Origin: Omphalotus guepiniiformis | Taxonomy: Eukaryota > Basidiomycota > Agaricomycetes > Agaricales > Omphalotaceae | NCBI GenBank assembly: GCA_028554645.1 | Contig: JAQOOI010000075.1 | Location: forward strand, 558,001-622,000 | DNA: 64,000 nucleotides | Reading direction: 5' to 3' | Shown: piece after piece, positions 47,822-60,210 of the stretch | Numbering within the stretch: the first letter of the stretch is position 1 | Layout: every line of letters begins with the position of its first letter | Position numbers and translations under genes: made by a program | The notes under the pieces: model-generated | Seen by the model: only the letters and a program-made list of their open reading frames with translations | What the model was told of the DNA's origin: nothing | Databases searched by the model: none

Positions 47822-49892
47822 ATGGAGCAGGAACCTTTGCTACCACCCAGTCCTCAGCAAAGTGAAAGTGAACAGCATGCTAATCCTACTACGTGGAAAG
47901 CCAGCCCATATTGGTCGGTCTATCTCCAGAGTGGTTGCGCCGCAGGTACTCACTTGTCCGCAGGCTCATTCCTGTAGTGATGGGTGCTTCAATGGCTGTA
48001 AGTCTGTCTCTTGTCGTGCCCGTGATGTGTTAGGACCGTTCGCCTTCAGCGCGGGATGACATTGGCCCCTCATATTCAAGTATACACCGACATTGCGTGT
48101 CGAGCATTAGACATTACTCAAGATAGTTGTGCCTCCTCACCAGATGCCCAAGCTAGAGCCGCAAGAATTCAGGCGTGTAGGGCACTTTTATCCTCTGACC
48201 TCAATGGTCCTCACTTCACGTAAACTTCTTTACAGCCATCACAACAGTCATGAGCGTGTTGAGTGCAATAGCTACAGGCCCTTGGAGCCGTTGGGGTGAT
48301 CTAAACGGTCGAAGACCCCTCCTATTCCTTACGTTGTCAGGCGCTCTATCTATGTGGGTTGTTATCTTCGGAGCCCAATACCGCTCTAACTGCTTCGACA
48401 GGGAGCTTGTCTTCATACTCATTACAAGGGTGGGCTCCGTATACTATAAATACGCTGAGCAATTCATTATGGTCGGACCTGTTCTTGATGGCCTCGTCGG
48501 TGGTCTTTCTGCGTTCAACGGCGTCATCCATGCGTGAGCCCTAATATGTTCTCGATCATCCCACCGGTGTTCATTTCTTTTGCTTCCGCGGGGCTAGTTA
48601 CACCTCCGACTGCACCGAACATGGATCCCGCGCCAAAATATTCTCAACGTTACAGGGAATGGTGTTCATTGGACTTGCACTGGGTCCTTGGGTACGAGGC
48701 TCTGTTCATCGATGACTATAGATGCTCATGCGTCGACTATAGGCAGCTGGGATTATATTATCCCTCACCAACGCATCCCCATACACTCTCTTCTTCGTCA
48801 GCGCTTCGTTGCTTGTTTTGTTGCTCTGCTTTGTAGCCTTTATATGTCCTGAATCCATTCAGAAAGATTATCAGCTCCTGAGCGAGGGCTCGCCGACAAT
48901 TGGCGGCCGAAGGCCAAAGCTGTCCATCGTAAAGCATTACCTCTCACAGTTTGGCGAGGGCCTAATGTCTCCCGTCGTCATCTTCACTCCTCGACGGAAT
49001 TTACTCTCCGGTGTTTCTGGGAGGGATTGGAACGTGACGTATGTCGGAAGCGCCTTGTTCTTGTACTTGATTTCTATTGTACGTCTCCAACTGTTTGAAA
49101 TTGTTGAAACCTCATCAAAGTTCTTTAGGGGGTATATCAAATTAAATATATCTATGGGAAACATGTCTATTCGTGGACTTCTACGCAGGTTCGTCGCAAT
49201 ACTTCTCCGCCTATCCATGCCTTACCTAAATGAACCTCTAGCTGGGATTCTACATGTCGTTGCTTTGGATATCAAGAGCATTTAATCTCCTTGTGCTTCT
49301 TCCGAGTAAGCTATTAGCTTTAAGGTCTATGTCGGATTAACTTGATGTTGCGGCAGTCATTATCTCCTATTTCAAACCGAAACCTCGGAACGGAGAACAA
49401 CCTTCGATTCATTCCGAGTTGCTCTTCGACAAAATCTTAGCCCAGACCTCGCTCTTCATTGATGGTACAGCTGATGCCCTCATTGCTCTCGCGCCTTCAT
49501 CATCCCAGAATGCTTTCATCGCATTGTCCTGTATGTCCTCCTTTACTTCGGGAGGAAATCCGACTTTGCACTCTCTCGGCGCAGTCTGCCTGCATGCTAG
49601 TGGACGTAGCTCGGAAGTAGGGTCGCTATTTGGGGCAATGGCTGTTTTGTCTGCAATTGCTCATACCATTTCAGTGAGCTCTCTCTCTCTCTCTCTCTAC
49701 TCAGCGACGAGGGTTCATTGCTCACAATCCTCCTAGCCTGCTCTGTACGCACTTACATACGGGTCGACAGTTACTACTTTCCCGAAAGCAATATTCTATT
49801 TAGCAGCCGCTTTGCTCGGATCAGCGGTGCTTCTGCTGCATCTCGTTCGTACAAAGACTCGGGGCAGTATCCCATCTTATAACCGACATTGA
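47822..49892 (+). CDS. MFS transporter (TetA/SLC46-like)
   Basis: Twelve-helix major facilitator. It starts MEQEPLLPPSPQQSESEQHA and splices (48-nt intron) to the first helix YWLIPVVMGASMARGMTLAP. Then HIQVYTDIACRALDITQDSC, MSVLSAIATGPWSRWGDLNG (loop 2-3 G..sRwgDrnGRR motif, MFS signature), RPLLFLTLSGALSM, EQFIMVGPVLDGLVGGLSAF, GSRAKIFSTLQGMVFIGLAL, LFFVSASLLVLLLCFVAFIC, LLSGVSGRDWNVTYVGSALF, GVYQIKYIYGKHVYSWTSTQ, DGTADALIALAPSSSQNAFI, and TFPKAIFYLAAALLGSAVLL near the end. Nine or so introns; one carries a CT repeat. Earlier apparent frame breaks all resolve as short introns, so the gene looks intact. This branch resembles fungal TetA-like/SLC46-like carriers. The substrate is unknown, but the promoter sites hint at iron control. 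Confidence 0.85.
49679..49698 (+). repeat. (CT)10 microsatellite inside the last MFS intron
   Basis: Ten CT units just after the GTGAG donor of the intron ending CCTAG at 49736. It is intronic, so length change would not alter the protein. Confidence 0.85.
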
Positions 49893-50049
49893 ACAATAAG
49901 GAATTTCTTCCCAACTTTGTCAATTCTCGTATGTTTGTATCACGCTAGTGAATTCGTTTAGACCTCTTCGTACAATATATTGGATGTTTTAGCAATCGAG
50001 AGGCAACATCGGAGTACCCGTAATTTCTCGACCTATATCCCAAGCAATT

Positions 50050-52098
50050 TTAAAGGAAAGGCGTCAATGCTTCAGGAAGCAATTGGGCGACAGCAGCACC
50101 GGTAGGAGGTTCAATGGATTGGAAGTACTACCAAGAGAGCATCAATATCAATAGAGGTACGGATAGAATGAGTTACTCACATCTCCCCACCATTGGCCCG
50201 CAGCCCACCACGAGGCTCCAATCCAAGTACCGCCGGCCTGTTGCAGAGCGCACATTGCACCGAAAACAGCCTGAATGCACTCAGTGTTGTTTCCAGCTCC
50301 AATCTCACCAAGGAATCCCTTCAATCCTGTGGACTGCAGCCAGGTAGTGGCGTCAGCGAGTCTCTCGGCTCCAATTGTGTTCGAAACGCAGGTGGCGGAT
50401 GTCCCGGAACCGTCAGAGTCGAGGTATTGATGCATTTCTGCGACCGAAAGCGGTTAAGGACGTGAGGACGTGAACTAATATACGAATACTGACCGATTGC
50501 AACGTTGTTGCTGGGGTCGGAGATGGCACCGAAGGCATCACTATTACCGCTTGTTGTCCAAGCTGAAGTTCTGTTATGATGAGTTCAACTGTAAAAGACG
50601 TTGTGTACTCACTCCAGGCTCCGGTCCAGGCTACAACGAAGCAACTGAGTATCGCAACGGTAGGAAGTGTGTGTATGAGACTCACAGGTTCCCTCAACCA
50701 GAATCAATTGCGAAGTGGCACCACTAGCTCTGACACCGTTAATACCTGCTTGCATCTGATCACAGCGCGGTCAGGTGGGGAATCAGGACGCGTCATTATA
50801 GATATAAGCTTACCATGGAGAACACTTGAGATGCCGGAACGCTGTTAGGCTCATTCATCAAATCTGATCAACTGCGTTAATCTTTGCACGTCGCAAGCTC
50901 CGAAAATCACCCTCACCGAAGATGACGTGCTCGTTAGAAGCCTGCGATTGTGTTAGTTAATTCGGATGATAGAATGTAGTGATATCCTTACGAATTCGCT
51001 GGCAAGGTTCTTCCAGACTGGTTAAACGTTCAGTCACGTCATGAAAACAGAAGGAACTCATTTCTTACAAGTCTGGAAGCTATTCAATGCTTAACATCAG
51101 AAGATATGCGTGAACCAGATAGAACGTTAGAGCTTACTCGCTTGTGCTGGTCATTTCAGCTCCGTTGTATTGCAAGTAGTTATGAGCTGAGCAGGAAGTG
51201 CACATTCTTCAACATCCAACACAAATAAAATCAAGAAGTTCTGATTACTCACGTTCAATGGCAACATAGGCACCCTTTCCAGTAATGTAGGATACCGTCT
51301 ATATATTTTGATCAGTGACTGTCAGATAGATATCAAACAGTGAAGGGCGCGCTTACAGAGGAGAGATTGCCAAAGTAAGCGGAATCGAAGGGACCAGTTA
51401 TGCCAGTTGCAGGTGGAGTCAAACGCTCCAGCAAGAACGGCAGACGGAAGAAGTTGAAACCGTTCTCAACGAAATACTATGAGAAAGGGTCAGTTTGACT
51501 GCCAACCTAACATTTTGAAATGAGAGCACATCAATGGAACTACAGCACAAATTAGGGATGGTCAACGCTCTGAGCTCCATTTCAAAATCCAGCTCTTACC
51601 TAGTTGCTGGCCATATATAATCTTTGTTCAATGTTCCAGGAATGACAGTGTTACCAAACTCGGCCCCGGATTGGTTCACACCAAAGAATTTGAACTTGGT
51701 AGTACCAGAGCAGGTACCTGCAGCAGACGAGACGGAGGAAGTAGGAGCTGGCGAAGTGGAAGTTGCTGAGCCAGTGCCGCTGCTAGCGGTACCAGTAGGA
51801 CTAGTAGCTCCAGGTAGACATTGCGAGTAGTCTGGAATGCGACAGTTTATATATCATTGTCTCGCGACGCGTTCGTATGTACGTACAGGGGTTGACTACC
51901 ACACAGCCAGATCCTGAAGCACAGGCAGTCGATCCAGACCATCCGATACCCTGATAAAAGACCCAAAGTCAAGCAAATGAGGTTGAATTGGTTCAGCGTA
52001 CGTACTCCACATTGTCCCCAGACGGGCGACTGAGAGAGGACCTGACTAGAGAGAGCGATGATGACGGCCAAAGTCGTGAACGCGGATAATGATTTCAT
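50050..52098 (-). CDS. Secreted GH5 endo-beta-1,4-glucanase with N-terminal CBM1
   Basis: Cellulase. A signal peptide (MKSLSAFTTLAVIIALSSQV) precedes a CBM1 cellulose-binding module: QSPVWGQCG, GIGWSGSTACASGSGCVVVN and YSQC, with the aromatic and Cys residues in place. A Ser/Thr/Pro linker (TSPTGTASSGTGSATSTSPA) leads to a GH5 barrel: KFKFFGVNQSGAEFGNTVIP, FNFFRLPFLLERL, YVAIEPHNYLQYNG, the acid/base Glu in FDLMNEPNSVPASQ, VEGTSWTGAWS, a His in NVAIEMHQYLDSDGSG, and the nucleophile Glu in KGFLGEIGAGNN. It ends GAAVAQLLPEALTPFL-stop. The layout matches the EGII/Cel5A (GH5_5) type used in wood and litter decay. At least a dozen introns. Confidence 0.93.
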
Positions 52099-52873
52099 CT
52101 TCTAGGGAACGTTGTGGGATGTTGCATTGACAATCCAGTCTTTAAGTATTGATCTAACACAGGTTTTTCCTCTCAAATACGCGTTATCCGTCGATTTTCC
52201 GAAAAGTATCCTAGCTTAGGGTCACATGCAGGTTGATGAATCTTGGTGATACCCGCAAACGAGGATATTCCGAGTTACAGTTGAACTCAAGAGTGAACAA
52301 ACTCAAAGGCAGGAATACTACTCGTCAAGTTCTATTCTGTCATGACTCAATCAGCCAATGATAAACCGAGCTACATGAATAAACTTACCAAGGGCAATGA
52401 CTTGACTGACCCCTACCTTCTGTCGCTAATAAATGCATGGTATCAAAACACAAATGATCCATAGGCATGGCCCGAACTTCGCCTACGGAGAATTAAGACC
52501 AAGGTAGCCGCATCGTATTTCACGGCGCCCTGGTTGTTTAGTTGAGGAATTACAGAAACCTAGATCACCTTCTCGAGCAGACAAGGATCCGATGAATCCA
52601 CAGCGTCATGTTTTAATAGATCCATATCTATACATTTACATGCAGTCTTGCGGAAGTCTACTATGAGGAGGTCAGCGTGACTGGGATCTGGAATTTATCT
52701 AACCATAACCGAGGGGTTTATGATATAGCACTTTCAAGTTTCCATACAACTGGACGCCACATGATATTAATTTTCTTGGACAACTGCAGGAGAACACTAA
52801 GTAGATTGCTATGTGCCCGAGGAAGAAGTAAACCAGGCAGCATACATCAATTCCGTTCCATACACATACACAA
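52099..52873. other. Cellulase promoter plus SARAF 3' region
   Basis: About 775 nt. The part nearest 52099 should be the cellulase promoter; I find no definite TATA box or regulator site. No other gene is supported; the plus-strand frames at 52677-53061 overlap the SARAF 3' end and look like shadows. Confidence 0.4.
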
Positions 52874-53980
52874 CTATCGGACGCTCGAACCTCCAAATCC
52901 ACTACTCCTTCTTACATTGCCAAGATCAGAGGGTCCTTCTCCTCGATCATCAGAGTTTGACGTCCAAGCTCGCCGCGAACTGCTTCTTCCAAAAAAAGAT
53001 GTCGGACGAAGAGGCTGCTCCCAGTCCCACTGCCTCCTCTGAGTTCTGGGATCTGTATTGAGCTGTTCACGCCGGTTGTTGTTATTGAGGAAGAAACGAT
53101 CGGTCAGTCCTCCGACGAGAGCGCCTGTCCAAAACCCAGGTCTCCAACCTTCACCAGACGGTTGGTTCGGCTGCGAATTCTTGGAATATGGAGGTGGCGG
53201 ATCTCCTGCAGTGTAGTCGTCATGACCTCCCGGAAACCATCCCGAAGGACCTGAACCACCACCTGGACGGTTGTTCCTCGATTCTTGGACATGAGGTCTG
53301 CCACGGTTATCTAGGCAAGATCGAACAAAGGTATATAGGATGAATAGCGCAACAGCCACCCAAAGGATGTAGAACATTATGGTAGGGATATCCATAGCTA
53401 GTGAAGGCGATATTAGATAGATCGTAGCTTAAGTGCAATGAACCACTCACCTTCCCTCGGAGTGTCATGCGAATCAACATTACTTCGAAGATTCTTAGGA
53501 ACTTCCACCAATCGATACTCGAGACCACAGGAATCCTTCAACGAGCTTTGAATAACTCTTCGCAGTGCAGTAAATGCAAGTTTAAAGCTCACCCTTCAGC
53601 ACATACGGATCTCCAGGTCCTGACCAGCCCTCGCAAGACACCTGAAGGTGCAGCCTCAGTAAAAGATGATACTCTTCATAAGGGTTCACTCACCTGAACC
53701 TTTCCGAATCGAAGAGCTTCAGGTAAATCCGCCTCACACTGGCAATTGGGCGAATTCAAATTCTGACCTCTGCAAAAGAACAGTAGCAAACATCTACCTT
53801 CCAATCAACATCCGTTCCATCTCCCCCAATATTTGTGCATCTTACAACTTCCGGGTGATAATATTTACAAGGTTTCCCGACACACACCAGCTGAGGTATT
53901 GAACTAGTCCGACGAGACGCCGTCAATTCCCCCTCATAGAATGTCAGGGCTTTGATATTTGCTAGCTTCGTCCGAGACAT
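52874..53980 (-). CDS. SARAF/TMEM66-like protein (store-operated calcium entry regulator family)
   Basis: Start MSRTKLANIKALTFYEGELT, then ASRRTSSIPQLVCVGKPCKY, YHPEVVRCTNIGGDGTDVDW, ADLPEALRFGKVQV, SCEGWSGPGDPYVLKG and SCGLEYRLVEVPKNLRS. These match the ER-luminal domain of animal SARAF (TTSRR..P.PQLKC, V.C.N.G.DG.DV.W.C, FGK..VSCEG, Y.L.GSCGLEY). A single membrane span (TIMFYILWVAVALFILYTF) and a Gly/Pro/Asn-rich cytosolic tail with PPPPYS, GFWTGALVGGL and a Gly/Ser-rich end follow, as in SARAF. The usual N-terminal signal peptide is not visible in this model; an upstream exon may be missed. Fungal function is unknown; animals use it to limit calcium entry. Five short introns. Confidence 0.85.
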
Positions 53981-54266
53981 GATGGTTACTTGCTAGGCCA
54001 AGAGAATGCTTACGCAGTACAGAGTCCAGTTTTCAAGATGATCATCATAAAGGCGCAACACTAAGTACTTGCGGCACTGACGTGGAGCCACTCGAGCGAT
54101 TCGAGTGTTCGAGGCTTCGAGCACATGGCAACGGGCGGCTATTTCAACCGTGCCAACTTGAAGTAAATGGGACTTGCGTAGGAAGAAATCAACTATTCCC
54201 TGTAAGTATTACCTATGTAGAATATCTACAAATCTAATGTACTGCTCTGCAATGCTACACTGTAAT

Positions 54267-56812
54267 CTATGCCGGACAACCCCCACACAGCCCATTGCCG
54301 CATCCCCAGCAACTAACAACTCCTATTCCGAAAGTTCTCAATATCAGCGACACAATACTTGTCACGCCCTCTCCTAATACAAATCCACTTGCAATGACAA
54401 TCAGACGAATATCACTTTGACCTCTCGCATACCGCGTCCGGAAAACTTGCTCTAAGATTCCTCCAATGAGACGTGCTATAGAAAACGACGGTGTGTTCAA
54501 GAATCCGATAGCGAATGCTACGCCAGAAGGTATCCATTTCGCCCACCAAAGATCGCGGCGGGAGGCATATGTCTTTATAGATGCTATCACACCGAATACA
54601 GCGGCGAATATGACCATGAATAGTGCGCTATTTTCCGGTAATTGTCCATCACCTGGATGAAACCAATGTTACTGAGCATACATATACTAGACGAATGAAG
54701 CTTACGCAATAGCCTTGCTAGACTTAACCACACGTAGGCGGTAGGGGCAGGGAAAGACGGTCCTGGGATCGGATACGCTCGAGTATACAGAGAATAAGCT
54801 GTAGTTGTCACGAATATAGAGACGCTGGATCCAATCAATTGCCCGAAGAATTGAGCCCTGGGAGAGGCGCGACAGAGATGTCCGGTCTTGAGATCTTGCA
54901 TCAAATCGCCAGCCCTGAAAGGTTTCAGCCGAAGATTATGATAAAGAAAGAAAAGAAAGTAGCTCACTGTTGAGCGCCTGCCTCAGCGACTCCTCCAGCA
55001 ATGATATTGGCGACGATATTTCCGGGCTGGATCCAAGCGAAAAATAGCTGGGAAATTTTTCCGAGGCCAGATACAGGATTTATGTCCGTCTCTCCGAGTG
55101 CGCGAACACTGAAACGAGCAGGGCGGTGAGGTTGAAAACATTGCCAGTCAAAAGAGTACTTACGCCAAGACGCTGAGCAACCCTCCGAGGACGAATCCAA
55201 TGAGTGTTGCCCATGGCTTGATACCTTCATGTCCAAATACAATCCACACCAGGAATGTGCCCACAACCACACTGACAGACCATCCAATGATCACCCATTT
55301 AGTTGGAACTAGTCGGTCTTCCGTCTCAATTTCAGCATCCTCCTTTCCACTGACATATACCCAGGAAGAGCCAGACCTGACCCTTGTCCAGACAACATCC
55401 GTGAAGTATTCGGATACCACAGGAAGTAAGGACACCAAACTGTCTGCACACATGATAGCTAGTGATACCCAAAGAATCCAGCCTCGTGCTCCTGAGGTCA
55501 TGTCACTGACAGGCCCGGGAGCCCAACCTGAGAGCTTAGCTACAGGAGAAAGGATACCCCATCCGACAAGCATCCCCTGGAAACAATGTCAGAGCATAAA
55601 TTACAAAACCCAAGATCTCCCACTAACCAAATTCATACTTAGAGTAGTAGGAAAGCCCATAATGATGCCTACATTGCCGGAAGGTCTGAAACTGTGAGTT
55701 TTGAAACTGTCACAATGGCTCACCTTGCCCTACATAAGAGAGACTCGGAGTGAACGACCAGGCCCACTCTCTTGCGAGGTAATTTCCAAAGAGAGGAATG
55801 GAAAACACAACTGGAAAGAAGTACGCAGCGAGCTACGCGGCCGCAGCATGAGCAAGCAATCTTCAGTATGGCCTGCAACTCACTGTCATGAAACCAGACA
55901 CGAGAAAACTCCACATAAGTTCATGCCAGCCGGCTTGTTTAACAGATTCGCTCTCGATATACCCCGCGCCGATAATTTCTGTCTCCAATGTAGACGGAGT
56001 GTCTGGACCTTCGCCCACTTCTTCGGAGTTTACAGGCTGGTATCCACGTCGCCTTCGTATCGTGGTGTCTGGAGGCGGGAGATCATGCAATACAGAGATG
56101 AGCTGAGCAGTAGCGGTCCCGGAGGGGAACGCGAGTTGTTCTTCAACAATCTACACTAGCTTTTAGCGGACAAAGAATTACGGTGAAGCACATCACGCAC
56201 TACTTGCTTGCGAATTGGAGGAGAGAGAAAAACGCTGGAGAAATATTCAAGCAATGTCTTCTACAATAAGACGAATCGTACCCAAAGAACGCCACGGCGA
56301 AGGACCATCCTATTCCGGCGATCCAAGACAGATGAATTGGTGGTGAGCCGTCCCGCTCTTCATCTATTAGACTAAGTGCGGGGAGAATCCCCACAAAGCC
56401 TGCAGCTAAAGGCATGGTACCAGTCGCGACAGCAGTTGTTTGAACAACAATAATTTCTTGAGGGCTTAGAGGCGTAGGTAGCATCCTGCTGACTAAAAAC
56501 CCTATCAGGGCCGATTGAAGAGACATCATGCAGAGAAATTTAGTATCCTATCTCAAGCCCAAAGCGTAGAATACTACATGCTGATGAATCCTGTTTGAAG
56601 ACCAAAATAGAGGTTGGTGAAGCATAACAGACAGCCGATGAGCAATCCGAGTATTACTGCCGGAAGAGTAAACTCGGCCAAGGAAGCGTCCGCGGGTGTT
56701 GAAGACGACGCATTCTTCCTAAATATCCTCCTGAATTCACCGTAAGACTGAGAAAAATGATGCGAGTATACAACACGACTAACCTGAGCCGTTGGATGAA
56801 GGTGGAGGGCAT
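54267..56812 (-). CDS. OPT-superfamily oligopeptide/metal-chelate transporter (YSL-like)
   Basis: Many membrane spans. Landmarks: MPSTFIQRLR, FTLPAVILGLLIGCLLCFTN with LYFGLQTGFISM, PLSPQEIIVVQTTAVATGTM, LAFPSGTATAQLISVLHDLP, an acidic loop with PDTTIRRRRGYQPVNSEE, QGIIMGFPTTLSMNLGMLVG, WVIIGWSVSVVVGTFLVWIV, GETDINPVSGLGKISQLFFA, AGDLMQDLKTGHLCRASPRA, LWWAKWIPSGVAFAIGFLNT and GEGVTSIVSLILRTFGIGVV. The C-terminus has four Cys (CWGCGNGLCGGC). QTTAVATGTMPLAAG, FPSGTATAQ and GDLMQDLKTGH are characteristic of the OPT/YSL group. Substrates may be peptides, glutathione or metal chelates; none is proven. About nine introns. Confidence 0.9.
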
Positions 56813-57265
56813 GGTATTACTGCTGAAGAGCGTGTGGTTGCGACATTCATAACCATACTTGTGTGATCTTAGTCATCGTGCCGATCTCGCTTGGAAGGCT
56901 TCCTTATTTGGCTTGGTAATAACTGGCCAATATACTCTGGTACTTAGTAGTACACATCAACGTTACGTTGAACGTTTACTTACGGTTTCAAGCCGCGCGC
57001 CCTCTAGAAGCAGAACTACAGTACGTAGCCTGTATTCACTTGTATACGAAGATGCACTACATACTTACATTCATTGACAGGCCGCGACCGCCAGCCCTCG
57101 GACTTACAATACGAGCCACGATACCAATTTAAATATGTATATGACAAGTGCCATTCGTCTCTGTAGCTTTGATTTCTAATATATGAATAGAATACACAAA
57201 CTCCCTCACCAAATTATCTGAGCTCCTCGAATCAAAGCCTGATACTGCCAAACATTACTTCTCTT
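56813..57265. other. Intergenic, OPT transporter promoter
   Basis: About 450 nt between the OPT start and the methionyl-tRNA synthetase stop, both genes on the minus strand. No gene-like frame and no ATCWGATAA site. It should hold the OPT promoter. Confidence 0.4.
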
Positions 57266-59996
57266 TCACGGGAACTGCAACGCCTTCAATTCGTTTTTCA
57301 GCTTCTTCAATGACTCGACCTCCTGCTTGACCTGAGCGTCGGTCTCCGGCGTCTTAGGTTTAGCCTTCAACGTCCGGATCAAATCTCCTTGCTCGGTAAG
57401 TTTGGCTTCTAGCGCAATCATCTCAGGAGTTTTCTCGCCCGTAAAAACGGGCGCAGCGGCATCCTTGGCAGTCCCCTTCTTTGACTTCGAAGCCGCAGGT
57501 GCAGGAGTCTCGGCGGTTGCAGTCTTCACTTCGATCCCGCCGAATCTTTCCCGGAACTTCTCCGCCATACTCTCGTCGATCTTCTTGAACAGATGTTCTG
57601 GAGTGCCAATCGTATGTCCAGCCAAGATATCGGTGGAGAAGACATCAGGGACCGCTCGGGCAGGTGCATTGATCTGCGTCAGGATGGCCTTGGTGGTGGC
57701 CGGCATGTAAGGGTATATGAGACACGAGAGAACGTATATCAGATTAATAGCGCGGGATACGACCTGCGCACACCGCTTCGGGTTCTCGGTCATAAGGGCT
57801 TTGTTTAATCCTGAGGACTGAAGGTAGCTGTTTCCTCGGTTCGAGATGAGCATTACAGTTTGGAGACCTAGTCGCAATTTGACTGCCTCCATGGCATCGA
57901 TATAGTCCTTCAGCAAGGAGTTGACATCAGAGATGAACTCGGCGTCGTGTTCATCATTAGGAGATAGAGGTCCGGGCACATCTCCGCTTTCCGGAATTAT
58001 GCCTTCATATTGCGAGGATATAAACTTCAGAACTCGGTTCACGAAGTTGCCAAAGCTGATTCGGTCCAAATATAGTCAGCAATGGTTGAGTACTAAAGCA
58101 AGGAAACAGGCGAAGTCTCACTTGTTCAGTAGAACGTTGTTGTTAGCAGCAATCTAACCGCATCTTTCAGTGTACTCTGTCACGGTAGCACGCACAAATG
58201 GTACTTACACAATCGACCCATGAAAACATGGCATCAGCAGTCTCTGGTCTTGTAGAGAGTAGATAATACCTCCAGACAGAGGACGGGATGCCTGTCTCCT
58301 TGGCCTGAGGTCCAAAAACTCCACGGTTGCGACTTTTTGAGAATTTTCCACCTTCGTAATTCAGATACTCTGTATAAAAAACAGGATAGTACATCTCAAA
58401 CAAATCTCGATGTTAATGTAACCCTTACCGGTAGTCGACACATGATGCAAAGTTGTCCAATCTCGGCCATCACCAATCTGTATAGATGGGAAATAGACGC
58501 AATGGAAGTACACATTGTCTTTGCCCATGAATTGATACAGATTGACGTTTTGCGGGTTGAACCACCACTGCTTCCACTCTGGGGTATAATTTGCAGTTAT
58601 ACTTGGGTAACCAATTGGGGCATCGTACCAAACATCTGTTCCAGATATTGATCACTATCAGCACGAAGAAGCCTCTTGAGCGCAACTCACATAATACTTT
58701 CCCTTTCACGAGTTCATCATCCGGCCTGCCTAGAGGAGGGACGGGAACACCCCAAACAAGGTCTCGTGTCAAAGGTGCTGGAATCAACCCAGCTTTCAAT
58801 CTAGCATCTACGATATCTCCTTCAGTGTTGATCACCGAGTTAGGCGACCATTTCCCTTTCTTCCAGGAGCTTTTTATCCACTCCTCGGTTTTAGGCTGTA
58901 GCGCGTCTAGCTTGAGATACATATGCGTAGATGTGCGAGTCACGACAGTGTGGGTCTTGTTGATGAGACAGCGAGGTTTGATTAGTTCTACTGCGTCTAA
59001 AGTTCGGCTGCAACCGTCGCATTGATCACCCCGAGCATCCTTGAAAAGTTTGAGTCGTGCTGGAAAGGAGGACATGATCACATGCTTACTTCGTACCCAC
59101 AGTGCGGGCATATTCCCTCTACAAATCGATCGGCAAGGAACCTAAAGCCTGAGCATAAGAGAAAAGTCAAATGAATGTAGCTATCAAGAACCTAGCGCAA
59201 TCCTGGCAGTAGGTTTGATCCTTGTTTTGCGTTTCAAGGTATCCATTAGCTCCAAGATTCTGGTAAATCTTCTGGCAGATTCTAAGAAAGAGGCGTCAGA
59301 CAGTTCTGTATGCCACTAAAATGTAGTCGCCGCGCACTCGGTATGCCACTGGGTCGATGTTCGTCCAAAATGGTCAAAACTGATGTTGTCCTTAGTCAGG
59401 TAACGACATATTCAGTAGTAATTCAGAACGCACCCGATATCAAACCATTCATAAGTCTCCTTATGCAAGATGTGGTATTTGTCGCACAGTTCCTTAGGTG
59501 TAATACCCTCCTTCAACGCTTGCGTTTCCGTTGCCGTTCCATATTCGTCCGTACCACAGATATAAAGTGTCCGTCTGTTTCTTATTCCTGCAGCGATATT
59601 GAGAGGTGTGCAAAGCGTAAGTACAGCCGTAGTAGAGCTCACGATTATACCTAGTACATCGAGTAAGCTATAGCACTCTAATATGTAGAAACTGAAATTC
59701 AACGCACCGACTGAACACATCAGCACTCAGTGTACTCCCAATGATATTGCCTTCCGATCAGTTAGATTTGAGTTCATTCTCCGTACTGTGATCTCACCGA
59801 GATGAGGAACGTTGTTGCAATATGGCAAAGCAGAAGTTATTAGCACATTCCCCCCGCCTTCCTTGGGAAGACTGACCACAGATCAGAAGACAGCACACAC
59901 TCAGGAATACATTCTTACATTTGAGCGTGTCCTGGAGGCGGAACATCTTGAAGAAGACCTTCAGCAGACCTTATTTTTTGAGCCATGTTAAGAGTA
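57266..59996 (-). CDS. Cytosolic methionyl-tRNA synthetase
   Basis: Class I synthetase charging tRNA-Met. It starts [20 protein letters not shown], then [20 protein letters not shown] with PHLGN (the HIGH-type site). Next come [40 protein letters not shown], a zinc-knuckle region with paired CxxC (ICPHCG, DQCDGC), [19 protein letters not shown], and [11 protein letters not shown] (KMSKS equivalent, here KFSKS). The anticodon domain contains [11 protein letters not shown] and [22 protein letters not shown]-terminal extension ([20 protein letters not shown], coiled/WHEP-like) ends NELKALQFP. There is no N-terminal mitochondrial presequence. About eleven introns. It is divergent from the I-BAR gene across 214 nt. 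Confidence 0.95.
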
Positions 59997-60210
59997 CAAG
60001 TTGAAGGTTGCAATAGAAACCCCCGTACCAGATCGATTTTGTGATAATGACTCGATGCTGTTATCTTATCTAAGTGTGTTCAGGACCTCGTGAGAATGAA
60101 CTTCCTTTCTGAACGACCTCTATCATTGCTCCCGCGGGAATACAAACAGAGTAAACACCTTCACGATCCAATTTTCTTTACGACTTTGACGAAGTTCGAC
60201 GGTTTCACTC

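Noticed and set aside
47822..49892. MFS gene as a frameshifted pseudogene
   Set aside because: Apparent frame breaks (for example after SPYW) all resolve as 45-60-nt introns with GT..AG ends, and all transport segments are then in frame.
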